A program made the position numbers and the translations under genes. A stretch of 64,000 bases of DNA from Burkholderiales bacterium (lineage in GTDB: Bacteria; Pseudomonadota; Gammaproteobacteria; Burkholderiales; Burkholderiaceae_C): positions 62,001 through 126,000 of the forward strand of contig JADJCH010000001.1 of NCBI GenBank assembly GCA_016703325.1, in the 5' to 3' direction. Shown one piece after another: positions 26,375 to 34,589 of the stretch (position 1 is the first letter of the stretch; every line of letters starts with the position of its first letter). Below the pieces are notes generated by a model. The model was not told the origin of the DNA and did not search any database. It saw only the letters and a program-made list of their open reading frames with translations.

Positions 26375-27007
26375 TCAGTCGATCAGGCCACGCTTGAGGG
26401 CGTAGTAGGTCAGGTCGCTGTTGGTGGCCAGCCCCATCTTTTCCATCACCCGGGTCCGGTAGGTGCTGATGGTCTTGATGCTCAGGGACATGCCCTGCGC
26501 GATGGCGCCGACGGTATCGCCCCGCGCCAGCCGCAGGAAGACCTGAAACTCCCGTTCGGAGAGTTCCTCGTGCGCCGCCTCCGCAGCCGGGGCGGCGACG
26601 TTTTCAGCCAGCAGTTCTGCCACCTCTGCAGAGATGTAGCGGCGCCCCTGCACGGCCAGTCGGACGGCGTGCACCACTTCGTCGGGCCGGGCGGTCTTGC
26701 TCAAAAAGCCCGCCGCACCCCGTTTGATCACCTCGGCGGCATACTCGCTGGCCGAATGACCGCTCATCACCAGCACGGGGAAAGCAGGTAAGCGTGCCTT
26801 GATGGCCGCGAGTGTGTCCACCCCGCCCTGGTGGGGCATCTCCAGGTCCATCAGCATCACGTCCGCAGCGCCGCGGCGCACGATGTCCAGCGCCTCGCGG
26901 CCGTCCGCCGCCTCGGCAGTGACCTGCAGGTCCGGATCGTGGCGGAAATAATGGCGCAGGCCGATGCGCACCACATCGTGGTCGTCGACGATGGCGATGC
27001 GGATCAT
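26375..27007 (-). CDS. NarL/FixJ-family response regulator
   Basis: A 210-residue two-domain regulator. The receiver domain has IVDDHDVVRIGLR with acidic pocket Asp8/Asp9, phosphoacceptor Asp54 (MLMDLEMP) and conserved Lys in GFLSKTARPDEV. The LuxR-type HTH contains ELSEREFQVFLRLARG and the recognition helix in LSIKTISTYRTRVMEKMG. It closely resembles UvrY/GacA-type regulators. No histidine kinase is adjacent, so it is an orphan here. Confidence 0.93.
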   Translation of the reverse strand: MIRIAIVDDHDVVRIGLRHYFRHDPDLQVTAEAADGREALDIVRRGAADVMLMDLEMPHQGGVDTLAAIKARLPAFPVLVMSGHSASEYAAEVIKRGAAGFLSKTARPDEVVHAVRLAVQGRRYISAEVAELLAENVAAPAAEAAHEELSEREFQVFLRLARGDTVGAIAQGMSLSIKTISTYRTRVMEKMGLATNSDLTYYALKRGLID

Positions 27008-27153
27008 GGACTCAAAGAGGTGAGAAACGGGGAAGGCGTCCCACGCAGTCTACCGGCCAGCCGGCGGTCGCCTCCCAGGTGAAGGTCGATCACCGCACCA
27101 CGGTCGGGACTCTCCCGTCCTGCGGCGCGGAATCGGGCCGCGGCCACCGAGGT

Positions 27154-28038
27154 TTACAGCGGCGGCTCGGGCGCCAGGTCCGCAAACGCGCCGGCGGATT
27201 TCTTCTGCCAGGCCTCGATGGCCCGACCCATCTCCTGCACGTCGAAGATCGAGCTCTGCAGCAGGGTCATCTGCTGCAGAGCGTCGGCAGTGGGGTGATC
27301 GATGGCGAAGTTCAGCGCCATCTTGCTGCCGGCAATGGCCACCGGCGACTTGGCCGCGATGGCGCCCGCCATCTTCAGCGCCTGCTCCAGGGTCGCGGCT
27401 GCGTCCGGCAGCACGGCGTTGACCAGCCCGGTGGCCAAGGCCCGTTCCGCGCCGATGCGATCGCCGGTGAAGGCCATCTCGCGCGCCACGCCCGGCGCGA
27501 CGATCTTGGGCAGGCGCTGCAGCACGCCCAGGTCGGCAGCCATGCCGATGTGGATCTCCTGGACCGCGAAAAAGGCGTCCGCGCTGCACAGCCGCAGGTC
27601 GCAGGCGGCCGCCAGGTCCAGCGCACCACCCAGGCAGCCACCCTGGATCGCAGCAATCACCGGAAAGTGCGCCTGCTCCAGCACTTCGAAGCAGGCCATC
27701 AGCTGCCGCAGGCCGGCCTGAAAGGCCAGGCGCCGGCGAGCGTCCGTGGTGTCCAGCAGCGACAGGTCGGAGGCGAACACGTCCAGCGCCATGCCCGCAC
27801 TGAAGTGTTTGCCGGTGGAGGCGATCACCAGCACCCGGGTGCGGCCTTCGGCCTGCAGCCGTTGCACCGCATCCCGCAGGGCCGGGAAGAACTGCGGCGT
27901 CATCGTGTTCAGCTGTGCCGGGCGGTTCAGCGTCAGCAGGGTCACGCCGTCCGGGCGCGGGTCCAGGCGGAAAAAGGTCGATGCAGCGCAGGCTTCGGCA
28001 GCGTCGGGCGGGTCCGAGAGGTTCTGCGAAGGGGTCAT
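27154..28038 (-). CDS. Crotonase-family enzyme, dienoyl-CoA isomerase-like
   Basis: A 294-residue enoyl-CoA hydratase/isomerase superfamily protein. The oxyanion-hole segments are GKHFSAGMALDVF and QGGCLGGALDLA. The two acidic catalytic residues fit delta3,5-delta2,4-dienoyl-CoA isomerase (ECH1): Glu161 in QEIHIGM and Asp169 in AADLGVLQRLPKI, eight residues apart as in the mammalian enzyme. It would act in beta-oxidation of unsaturated acyl-CoAs. The ATG at 28038 has AGGAGA upstream; the longer frame to 28197 was rejected. It stands alone. Confidence 0.85.
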   Translation of the reverse strand: MTPSQNLSDPPDAAEACAASTFFRLDPRPDGVTLLTLNRPAQLNTMTPQFFPALRDAVQRLQAEGRTRVLVIASTGKHFSAGMALDVFASDLSLLDTTDARRRLAFQAGLRQLMACFEVLEQAHFPVIAAIQGGCLGGALDLAAACDLRLCSADAFFAVQEIHIGMAADLGVLQRLPKIVAPGVAREMAFTGDRIGAERALATGLVNAVLPDAAATLEQALKMAGAIAAKSPVAIAGSKMALNFAIDHPTADALQQMTLLQSSIFDVQEMGRAIEAWQKKSAGAFADLAPEPPL

Positions 28039-28254
28039 GGTCGTGTCTCCTGGCGAGCTCCGGAGTCGAGGGGCCGCCTCCTCCCGGGATGGTGCCAGCC
28101 GCCCGCCGGGCCGGCGGTCGCCTGCGTGACGAAGCCGTCCTGCCGGTGACGGCCGGCGTGCGGTCAGGTCATCGCCACCGTGTCGCGAGCGATTCATGCC
28201 GATCTGATAGGGTAGACGGTTATTTCCGAGCCCGCTTCGATCACCTGTTCAGCC

Positions 28255-29769
28255 ATGTCCTTTGCCCAACGCCTCGCCTCCCTCGGCCCCGATCGCCTGG
28301 CCGGCATGCGCCGCGGCGTGGAGAAGGAAAGCCTGCGCATCAGCCCGGATGGCCGGCTGGCGTTGACCCCGCATCCGCAGGCGCTGGGGTCGGCGCTGAC
28401 GCACCCGCGCATCACCACCGACTTCTCCGAGTCGCAATTGGAGTTCGTCACCGGGGTGCACCCGGATGCCCAGGCCTGCCTGGCCGAGCTGACGCGCATC
28501 CACCAGTTCGTCTACCGCTCGATCGGCGAAGAGCTGCTCTGGGTGGGCAGCATGCCCTGCCGCCTGCCGGCCGACGAAACCATCCCGATCGGGCGCTACG
28601 GCACCTCCAACATCGGCCGCGCCAAGAGCGTCTACCGCATGGGCCTGGGCCTGCGCTACGGGCGGCGCATGCAGACCATCTCCGGCATCCACTACAACTG
28701 GTCGATGCCGGGGCTGAGCAACGAGCAGTACTTCGGGCTGATCCGCAACTTCCGTCGCCATTCCTTCCTGCTGCTGCTGCTGTTCGGCGCCTCGCCTGCG
28801 GTGTGTGCCAGCTTCGTGGAAGGTCGCGACCATGGCCTGCAGCCGCTCAACGCCACGACCTACCACCTGCCGCATGCCACCTCGCTGCGCATGGGACGGC
28901 TGGGTTACCAGAGCGATGCCCAGGCGGCCCTGGCCGTGAGCTACAACAGCCTGGAAGACTACGCCGCCTCACTCGAAGGGGCCCTGACCCGACCGCACCC
29001 GCCCTACGAGCGTTTGGGGGTGCGCAACCTGGGCGGCGAGTACCACCAGCTGGCCACCAGCCTGCTGCAGATCGAGAACGAGTTCTACGGCACCATCCGT
29101 CCCAAGCGGGTGATTCACCGCGCCGAGCGCCCGCTTCACGCACTGCGACAGCGCGGTGTCGAGTACATCGAGGTGCGCTGCATGGACCTCGACCCCTTCG
29201 AGCCGGTGGGCATCGCTGCCGACACGATGCGCTTCCTGGACGTGTTCCTGCTGCACTGTCTGCTGGCGGACAGCCCGCCGGACTCCCCCAGCGAGATCGC
29301 CCGCCTGGCCCACAACCAGCACCTGGTGGCGGCGCGGGGGCGCGACCCGGAGCTGACGATCGAGGGCAGCTGCAGCCGGGTGGCGGTGGCCGACTGGGCC
29401 CGCGAGGTGATGCTGGACTGCCGCCCGATGGCCGAGGCGCTGGACGCCGGCAGCGGTGCTGACGACCATGTCCGGGTGCTGGAATCGATGCTGCAACGTC
29501 TGCAGCAGCCCGCCACACTGCCCTCGGCGCGGGTGCTGGAGGCGATGAAACGCGACAGCGACGGTGTCTTCACCGCCTTCGTCCGCGATCGCTCGGCCGC
29601 CACCCGGGCCGAACTGCTGGGCCTGGATCTGCCCCGCTCCGAGCTGGAGGCCTTCCAGGCACTGGCCAGCCAATCGGCCGACGAACAATTTCGTCTGGAG
29701 GTGGCCGACGCCCTGTCGTTCGAGGTCTGGCGGCGCTCCTACCTGGCGCCGGAGACGCTGCAGGTGTGA
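28255..29769 (+). CDS. gshA: Glutamate--cysteine ligase
   Basis: First enzyme of glutathione synthesis, joining glutamate and cysteine with ATP. The 504-residue protein is the proteobacterial (E. coli-type) GshA, recognisable by RRGVEKESLRIS, TDFSESQLEFVTG, RYGTSNIGRAKSVYRMGLGLRYG and SGIHYNWSMP. Length and ends are normal. Its 3' end overlaps the convergent radical SAM gene by about 31 bp, so the two transcripts are antisense at their tails. Confidence 0.97.
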   Translation: MSFAQRLASLGPDRLAGMRRGVEKESLRISPDGRLALTPHPQALGSALTHPRITTDFSESQLEFVTGVHPDAQACLAELTRIHQFVYRSIGEELLWVGSMPCRLPADETIPIGRYGTSNIGRAKSVYRMGLGLRYGRRMQTISGIHYNWSMPGLSNEQYFGLIRNFRRHSFLLLLLFGASPAVCASFVEGRDHGLQPLNATTYHLPHATSLRMGRLGYQSDAQAALAVSYNSLEDYAASLEGALTRPHPPYERLGVRNLGGEYHQLATSLLQIENEFYGTIRPKRVIHRAERPLHALRQRGVEYIEVRCMDLDPFEPVGIAADTMRFLDVFLLHCLLADSPPDSPSEIARLAHNQHLVAARGRDPELTIEGSCSRVAVADWAREVMLDCRPMAEALDAGSGADDHVRVLESMLQRLQQPATLPSARVLEAMKRDSDGVFTAFVRDRSAATRAELLGLDLPRSELEAFQALASQSADEQFRLEVADALSFEVWRRSYLAPETLQV

Positions 29770-30965
29770 TTTCCTGCAGGAGGTGCAGCGGCGTCCAGCC
29801 GTCGCTCCAGGTCCTCCAGCACCACATCGATCAGGACCTTCTGGTTCAGCCGGCAGGCCAGGGTTTCGGTGACGTCCAGCCGGCCGTGTTCGGCCAGCTT
29901 GTTGGCGGGCGCACCGCCGAGGCAGAAATCGAAGTGGGCGCAGGCCTGGCGGCAGCGCTGCACTCCCGCGTCGATCTCGTCCTGAAAAGCCTGCCAGCGG
30001 GGCAGCGACTGGGGCCGGAACGGGTCGTCGCGCCAGACGTTGCCCACCACCACCGGCCCGAGTCTCGGGTGGCTGCAGCCCAGCAGCTCAGGCGATCCGT
30101 GGCAGAAATCGCCCTGCCAACCCACGTTCAGCAGGCAGCCGGGCTGGTTCTGCCAGTTGCCGTCGAGCTGGCCGAACTCCGGGTGCCGCAACGCCTCCAG
30201 CACGCTGTCCAGTTCGCGCACGTGCAGCCGGCCGGGTTCGGCCTGAACCCGCTTCACCATGCGCTGCCAGAAGCTGCGGCAGAGTTCGGCGGCGTCCGTG
30301 GCCTCCAGGCTGGAGCGGGTGTGGGCGGCTTCGATCTCCTCGATGTTGAAGCCCACCTGCTCGGCGTCGAGGCCGGCGAAGAAGTCGAAGATCGCGTCGG
30401 GCATCTGCAGGGCGTCCCGGGTCAGCACCGCGATGATGTGAAAGTGCAGGCCGGCATCCTTCAACGCCCGGATGCCCCGCATCACCTGGTGGTGGGTGCC
30501 GCGACCGTCCCGGGTGCGCCGCCAGCGGTCGTGCAGCTCGGCCGGCCCGTCCAGGCTGACGCCCACCTGCACCGACTGTCGGTGGAAGAAGTCGCACCAC
30601 GCGGCGTCGATGCGCACCGCATTGGTCTGCATGTGGTGGCGTACCGATCGGCCAGCCAATGCACGGGCGACCACTGCGAAGGCCTCCTCGTACCAGTCGA
30701 TCGGCAGGGCCAGCGGTTCCCCGGCATGCCAGACGATGCACAGAGGCTGGCCGGCTTCCCCCGCAAGGCCGCTGGGCGCAGCCGCCACACGTTGCACCAG
30801 CCGCTCCAGCGTGGCCATGGACATCCGGCTGCGGTCGCTGCGGTCGTGCAGGTAACAGTAGCCACAGTCCAGGTTGCAGAAGGGGCTGGGCTGGACGATC
30901 AGCAGTTCGAGCGGGCGCAGTGGCTTCACCGACGGGGTTGCAGGCGCGACGGCATCCGGCTCCAT
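29739..30965 (-). CDS. GrrM/OscB-like radical SAM/SPASM peptide maturase
   Basis: A 408-residue radical SAM enzyme. The [4Fe-4S] SAM site is CNLDCGYCYL (Cys30, Cys34, Cys37), followed by WHAGEPLALP, HHMQTNAVRID, GVSLDGPAELHD and GFNIEEIEAAHT. These blocks match the cyclophane-forming maturases called GrrM/OscB. The C-terminal SPASM region has many cysteines (CLLNVGWQGDFC, GCSHP, CRQACAHFDFC, ACRLNQ) for auxiliary clusters. Such enzymes crosslink an aromatic ring to the beta-carbon of a residue two positions later. The gene follows the small precursor gene by 27 bp and is last in the TIR/STAND/precursor operon. No clear ribosome site is seen, so coupling is likely. Confidence 0.88.
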   Translation of the reverse strand: MEPDAVAPATPSVKPLRPLELLIVQPSPFCNLDCGYCYLHDRSDRSRMSMATLERLVQRVAAAPSGLAGEAGQPLCIVWHAGEPLALPIDWYEEAFAVVARALAGRSVRHHMQTNAVRIDAAWCDFFHRQSVQVGVSLDGPAELHDRWRRTRDGRGTHHQVMRGIRALKDAGLHFHIIAVLTRDALQMPDAIFDFFAGLDAEQVGFNIEEIEAAHTRSSLEATDAAELCRSFWQRMVKRVQAEPGRLHVRELDSVLEALRHPEFGQLDGNWQNQPGCLLNVGWQGDFCHGSPELLGCSHPRLGPVVVGNVWRDDPFRPQSLPRWQAFQDEIDAGVQRCRQACAHFDFCLGGAPANKLAEHGRLDVTETLACRLNQKVLIDVVLEDLERRLDAAAPPAGNHTCSVSGAR

Positions 30966-30992
30966 GTCATGTCGACAGGCTGGCGGCGCCGG

Positions 30993-31256
30993 TCAGGCGT
31001 TGTCCCACTTCTTCCAGTTGTTCCAGCTCTGTGCCAACAGGGGCGGCGTGGTCTCCGGGTGCCCCTGCCGGACGAGCCTGTCGTGCTGCAGCAGGCGAGC
31101 ACGCAATTGCGTCAGCCGCTCCGCGACCGGCACGTCCGCTGCGAGGGCCGGACGGGCCGCAGTGGACGCAACGGGCACGGCTGCGCAAGACAGGGGTGCC
31201 AGGCTGGCCAGCAGGGCGGCTGCCGGTGCCAGGCGGGAAGGCTGTTTCGGGTCCAT
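30993..31256 (-). CDS. Precursor peptide with three Trp-X-X triads (putative triceptide RiPP)
   Basis: An 87-residue peptide. It starts MDPKQPSRLAPAAALLASLA, with a hydrophobic N-terminal region ending in Ala-rich residues that looks like a Sec signal peptide, cleavage perhaps after ARPALA. A charged leader helix follows (VAERLTQLRARLLQHDRLV). The C-terminus is QSWNNWKKWDNA: three consecutive triads W-N-N, W-K-K and W-D-N. Aromatic-X-Asn/Lys/Asp triads are the substrates of cyclophane-forming radical SAM enzymes, and such an enzyme is encoded 27 bp downstream. An AGGAG lies 7 bases before the ATG. Unlike cyanobacterial GrrA it has no Gly-rich repeats. The family assignment is inference from motif and context. 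Confidence 0.82.
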   Translation of the reverse strand: MDPKQPSRLAPAAALLASLAPLSCAAVPVASTAARPALAADVPVAERLTQLRARLLQHDRLVRQGHPETTPPLLAQSWNNWKKWDNA

Positions 31257-31288
31257 AGGGGCTCCTGTGCGTGGGTGGGGGCGGGAGT

Positions 31289-34200
31289 TCAGCGCGGTGC
31301 GCGTTGGGGCGACGGGCGACCGGACTCTGCGGGGGGGGTTTTTCGGCGTGGGGGTGTCAGCCAGGGCAGCGGGGACCCGAGCGCCGAAGGATTCAGCACC
31401 TCCCGGCCCAGCCGGACCAGTGCCTTGGCCGTTCGAGGTTGACCCCACCACACACCGTCCAGTTCCGCGAGCAGCCACCCTTGGTAGGTGCCCTGACCGG
31501 CATGCCAGCGAAGGCGTGGGTTGTCCGGCAGCGCGCCGAAGGAGAAGCTGTCCAGGACCGTCTGGGGTGTGTTGGGGTCCGCGGATTGGTCGCTCACCCA
31601 TCGGAAGCCATGGCCCTTCTGGCCATCCGGCAGCTCGGCGACGATCTGCAGCAGGCAGCGCCCGCCTTCTTCTTCGTAGGCTCGCGGTGCTGCCGTGCCG
31701 GGCTGGATCGTCCAACGCGCCGCTGCCCGCCCGCAGAGGGAATCCGGCGCTGCCGCCAGGAGAGGCTGCGAAGGTGGCGGTGAAGCCGCCGTGTAGCGGC
31801 TCAGCACCCGGGCCTCGGAGCCGATCAGGCGCCAACGTTGGGTACCCACCTGAAGCACGGTGCCGGCAGAGGTTTCCCAGGTGGGCGTCAGCGCCAAAGG
31901 GTCGTGCGGAAGGGCGACGGCCTCATCGGCCTTCCACTCGATCAGGGCCGTGCGTTCGGGCGGGTCTGCGGTCCACTCCGTGCCACCGGAGGTCAATCGC
32001 CAGGCGATCGAATGCACGCCCGTGATGGTGCCCCCACCGCCCGGCGGGGCGTCTGGAGCGGCTTCCTCTCGGGTGGTGACCAGCAGGTGGCTCAGGCTGC
32101 GGCTGGCGAGCAGACGGGGTTCCAGATGGGCCGGCAGCGTGGTGAGATTGATGCCCAATTGGCAGCGTCCCTGAGCGTCGCGCTGGGCCACGTACAGGTA
32201 GTGGGAGGCTTCGTTGTGTTCTGCCGCACCCAGTGCCGAGGTCAGGAACAAGCCTCTGCGCGGGGCGTTCGCAGCCGCCGAAGGCGACTCTGCTTCGACC
32301 AACAGCCCCTCTCGGCCGTCGCAGCGGCCGCCTGCCTGCACCGGCAAGGGGGCCGAAGTCACGGGAACGGACCACACCCCACCGGAAAGGACCGGGCGCA
32401 TGCGTTCGCTCAGCAGTGTGTCTGCGCGGCGCATGGCCCGGGAGATCGTCGCATCGGCGAACCAGTTGAGGACCGGCAGTTCCGGGCAGCCGCCGCAGAA
32501 GATGCCCTCACCGGTGCGTGCCGCGAGCAGCAGCGGCTCTGCCTTCAGCAGCTGCTCCAGCTTGGGTCGATGGGCGTCGACAGGCGCAAAGGCGCCAGGG
32601 CGGGCGGGTGGGCCGATCGTCTCCACCGCTTCGAAGTACTTGGCCGATCGGTCGCTTTGCGGTGCCTTCACCAGCACCGCCCAGCAGATCCACAGCGCCG
32701 GCATGATCAGGACAAAGATGGCCACGAAGGCCAGGCGGCGGCGGCGATGGCGGGTTCTCTGCGCCAGCCGACGGGTTGCCTCTGCCTCGGCGCGGGCCTT
32801 CTTCTCGGCGTCGATGGCGGTCTTCGAGGCCGAAAGGAACTGATCGCAACACTGCGTCAGCTCGGCCGGATCGCTCAGCTGATCCAGATGCCCCAGCAAC
32901 CCCAGCCACTGCGCCCGTTGCCGCGGGTCGGCCCAGGCGGCGGGAATGCCGTCATCCTCCAGTCGCATCAGCGCCCTTTCGGTCAGCAGATCCTGGGCTT
33001 GCCGGTGACCGGCCTGCCACTGGCGGGCCGCGTCCAGCATCTGCATCCAGCGCTGGAAGCGGGTGGCACCCAGGTCGGCCAGGTGGCGCAGGCGCGACCA
33101 GCCCCGGATGAAGGCCTCGTGCTGCACCTTCAGCGTGATCTGCTCCGGGTTGTCGTCGTCCCAGTAGAGATAGCCACCTTCGTCGGCAAAGTCCGGGAAG
33201 ACCAGCGCTTCCAGCTGGGCCCGGTTGTCCGGGGTGACGTTGACGCGCTGCTGGTTGTAGGTGCCGGTGCGCGGGTCCTTGTAGGCCAGACGCTCCAGCA
33301 ACGCGGTGAACGCATCCTGCCGTTCCTGCGTGGCGAAGCAGCGCAGGTACATCGCCTCGGCACAGTGTTGCAGGCTGAGCATGAGCGTGTTTTCGTCGTC
33401 GGCCAGGTCGGGCTGCGGCCCTTCTTCGGCCGACATCGGCCCGCGCACGGCCACGATCAGGTCCGATCGGGTGATGCGCTGCGGCAGGCCGCCGGTCGGC
33501 TGCTGTTCCCGGTACAGGGCTGCGGCCCAGGTGCGCGCCAGCGCGTGCTGAAGCAGCGGGAGATGGTCCGGGTTGTGGGCCAGCCGCTCGGTGTCGGCCA
33601 CCAGGCGGTCCACCACCGTCGCATCGATGTCGATGGCTTCGGGCAGCGCCGGCCCACCCGCCTGCTTCTGCCGCCGTTGCTGGCGCTGGCGCAGTCGCAG
33701 GAAGCGCTCCACCGGCCGGACGATGGCCTCGCGCAGGTCTGCCTCCTCCAGCCGGCTCACCAGGTAGGAGCTGCGGTTGATGGCATCGGCCAGGCCGGGG
33801 TAGGCGGCGCAGTCGTTGAGGTGCTCGCTGCGCATCGTCAGCACAACGAAGCAGCGCTGGCGCGACACGTTGTCCAGCCGTGCGGCGGTGTGAAAATGGT
33901 CGATCACCCGCTCGATCAGCAGCCGGGCGTCCGGATCGTCCAGGTTGCTGCGGTCGAACAGTTCCTCGAACTGGTCGATCACGAGCAGGATGCGCGCCTG
34001 GCTGGTCTCGACCCCCACCGGCAGGGCCAGATCGCTGGAGTAGGCATCGACCAGCCGACCGAATCCGCCCGGGCGGCGCAGGATCTGCGCCATGTCTTCG
34101 CGCCGCTGCGGGTCCGGTGGGCCCCGTAGCCAGTCCTTCTCCAGGCGCCACACCAGCCGGGTGAGGGCGGTGCGCCGGGTCCCCATGGATGAGCCGCTGG

Positions 34201-34558
34201 ACGCCCGGGTGGACGCCGACATGGACGCAGCCAACTCCGCAGGTGCCGGGTTGGCGGCATTGGTGCCTGGTGTGAACACCACCGGCAACCACAGATCACC
34301 CACCTCCGGGATGCCGTACTGCCGCAGGTGCGGCACCACTCCGGCGCGCACCAGGGAGGACTTGCCCGAACCCGAGCCCCCGAGCACCGCAACAAAACAC
34401 GATTGCGCCAGGCAGTGCACCAGCCCGTCGACCTGGGCCTCCCGCCCGTAGATCAGCAGTTCCTCGTGTTCAAGGAAGGGGCGCAACCCGGGGAAGGGGC
34501 CGAGAGGTTCCCGGGTGGCCTGGGACGCAGCAGTCGCGGAATCGTGCGCAGCGGACAT
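31289..34558 (-). CDS. STAND-type (nSTAND1-like) NTPase with one membrane span
   Basis: A 1089-residue protein. The entry motif PFPGLRPFLEHEELLIYGRE (21-40) and P-loop LGGSGSGKSSLV (59-70) are typical of nSTAND1 NTPases, with Walker B LLVIDQFEELF (191-201). The NTPase and winged-helix regions reach about residue 560. A charged helix follows, then a basic patch RTRHRRRR and one transmembrane helix at about 609-630. By the positive-inside rule the last ~450 residues are periplasmic and unrecognised. There are no WD40 or TPR repeats visible. The start was placed at the ATG with GAGG upstream. Gaps of 31 bp to the TIR gene and 32 bp to the precursor gene indicate one operon. STAND proteins act as ligand-triggered switches; the ligand is unknown. 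Confidence 0.83.
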   Translation of the reverse strand: MSAAHDSATAASQATREPLGPFPGLRPFLEHEELLIYGREAQVDGLVHCLAQSCFVAVLGGSGSGKSSLVRAGVVPHLRQYGIPEVGDLWLPVVFTPGTNAANPAPAELAASMSASTRASSGSSMGTRRTALTRLVWRLEKDWLRGPPDPQRREDMAQILRRPGGFGRLVDAYSSDLALPVGVETSQARILLVIDQFEELFDRSNLDDPDARLLIERVIDHFHTAARLDNVSRQRCFVVLTMRSEHLNDCAAYPGLADAINRSSYLVSRLEEADLREAIVRPVERFLRLRQRQQRRQKQAGGPALPEAIDIDATVVDRLVADTERLAHNPDHLPLLQHALARTWAAALYREQQPTGGLPQRITRSDLIVAVRGPMSAEEGPQPDLADDENTLMLSLQHCAEAMYLRCFATQERQDAFTALLERLAYKDPRTGTYNQQRVNVTPDNRAQLEALVFPDFADEGGYLYWDDDNPEQITLKVQHEAFIRGWSRLRHLADLGATRFQRWMQMLDAARQWQAGHRQAQDLLTERALMRLEDDGIPAAWADPRQRAQWLGLLGHLDQLSDPAELTQCCDQFLSASKTAIDAEKKARAEAEATRRLAQRTRHRRRRLAFVAIFVLIMPALWICWAVLVKAPQSDRSAKYFEAVETIGPPARPGAFAPVDAHRPKLEQLLKAEPLLLAARTGEGIFCGGCPELPVLNWFADATISRAMRRADTLLSERMRPVLSGGVWSVPVTSAPLPVQAGGRCDGREGLLVEAESPSAAANAPRRGLFLTSALGAAEHNEASHYLYVAQRDAQGRCQLGINLTTLPAHLEPRLLASRSLSHLLVTTREEAAPDAPPGGGGTITGVHSIAWRLTSGGTEWTADPPERTALIEWKADEAVALPHDPLALTPTWETSAGTVLQVGTQRWRLIGSEARVLSRYTAASPPPSQPLLAAAPDSLCGRAAARWTIQPGTAAPRAYEEEGGRCLLQIVAELPDGQKGHGFRWVSDQSADPNTPQTVLDSFSFGALPDNPRLRWHAGQGTYQGWLLAELDGVWWGQPRTAKALVRLGREVLNPSALGSPLPWLTPPRRKTPPAESGRPSPQRAPR

Positions 34559-34589
34559 GGGGACCTCGCTGAACGATGGGGGCGCAGGG

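Noticed and set aside
29739..31256. Darobactin-type biosynthesis
   Set aside because: The Trp spacing is similar in spirit to WNWSKSF, but the maturase resembles GrrM/OscB, there is no darobactin-type exporter gene set, and the peptide has a signal sequence.
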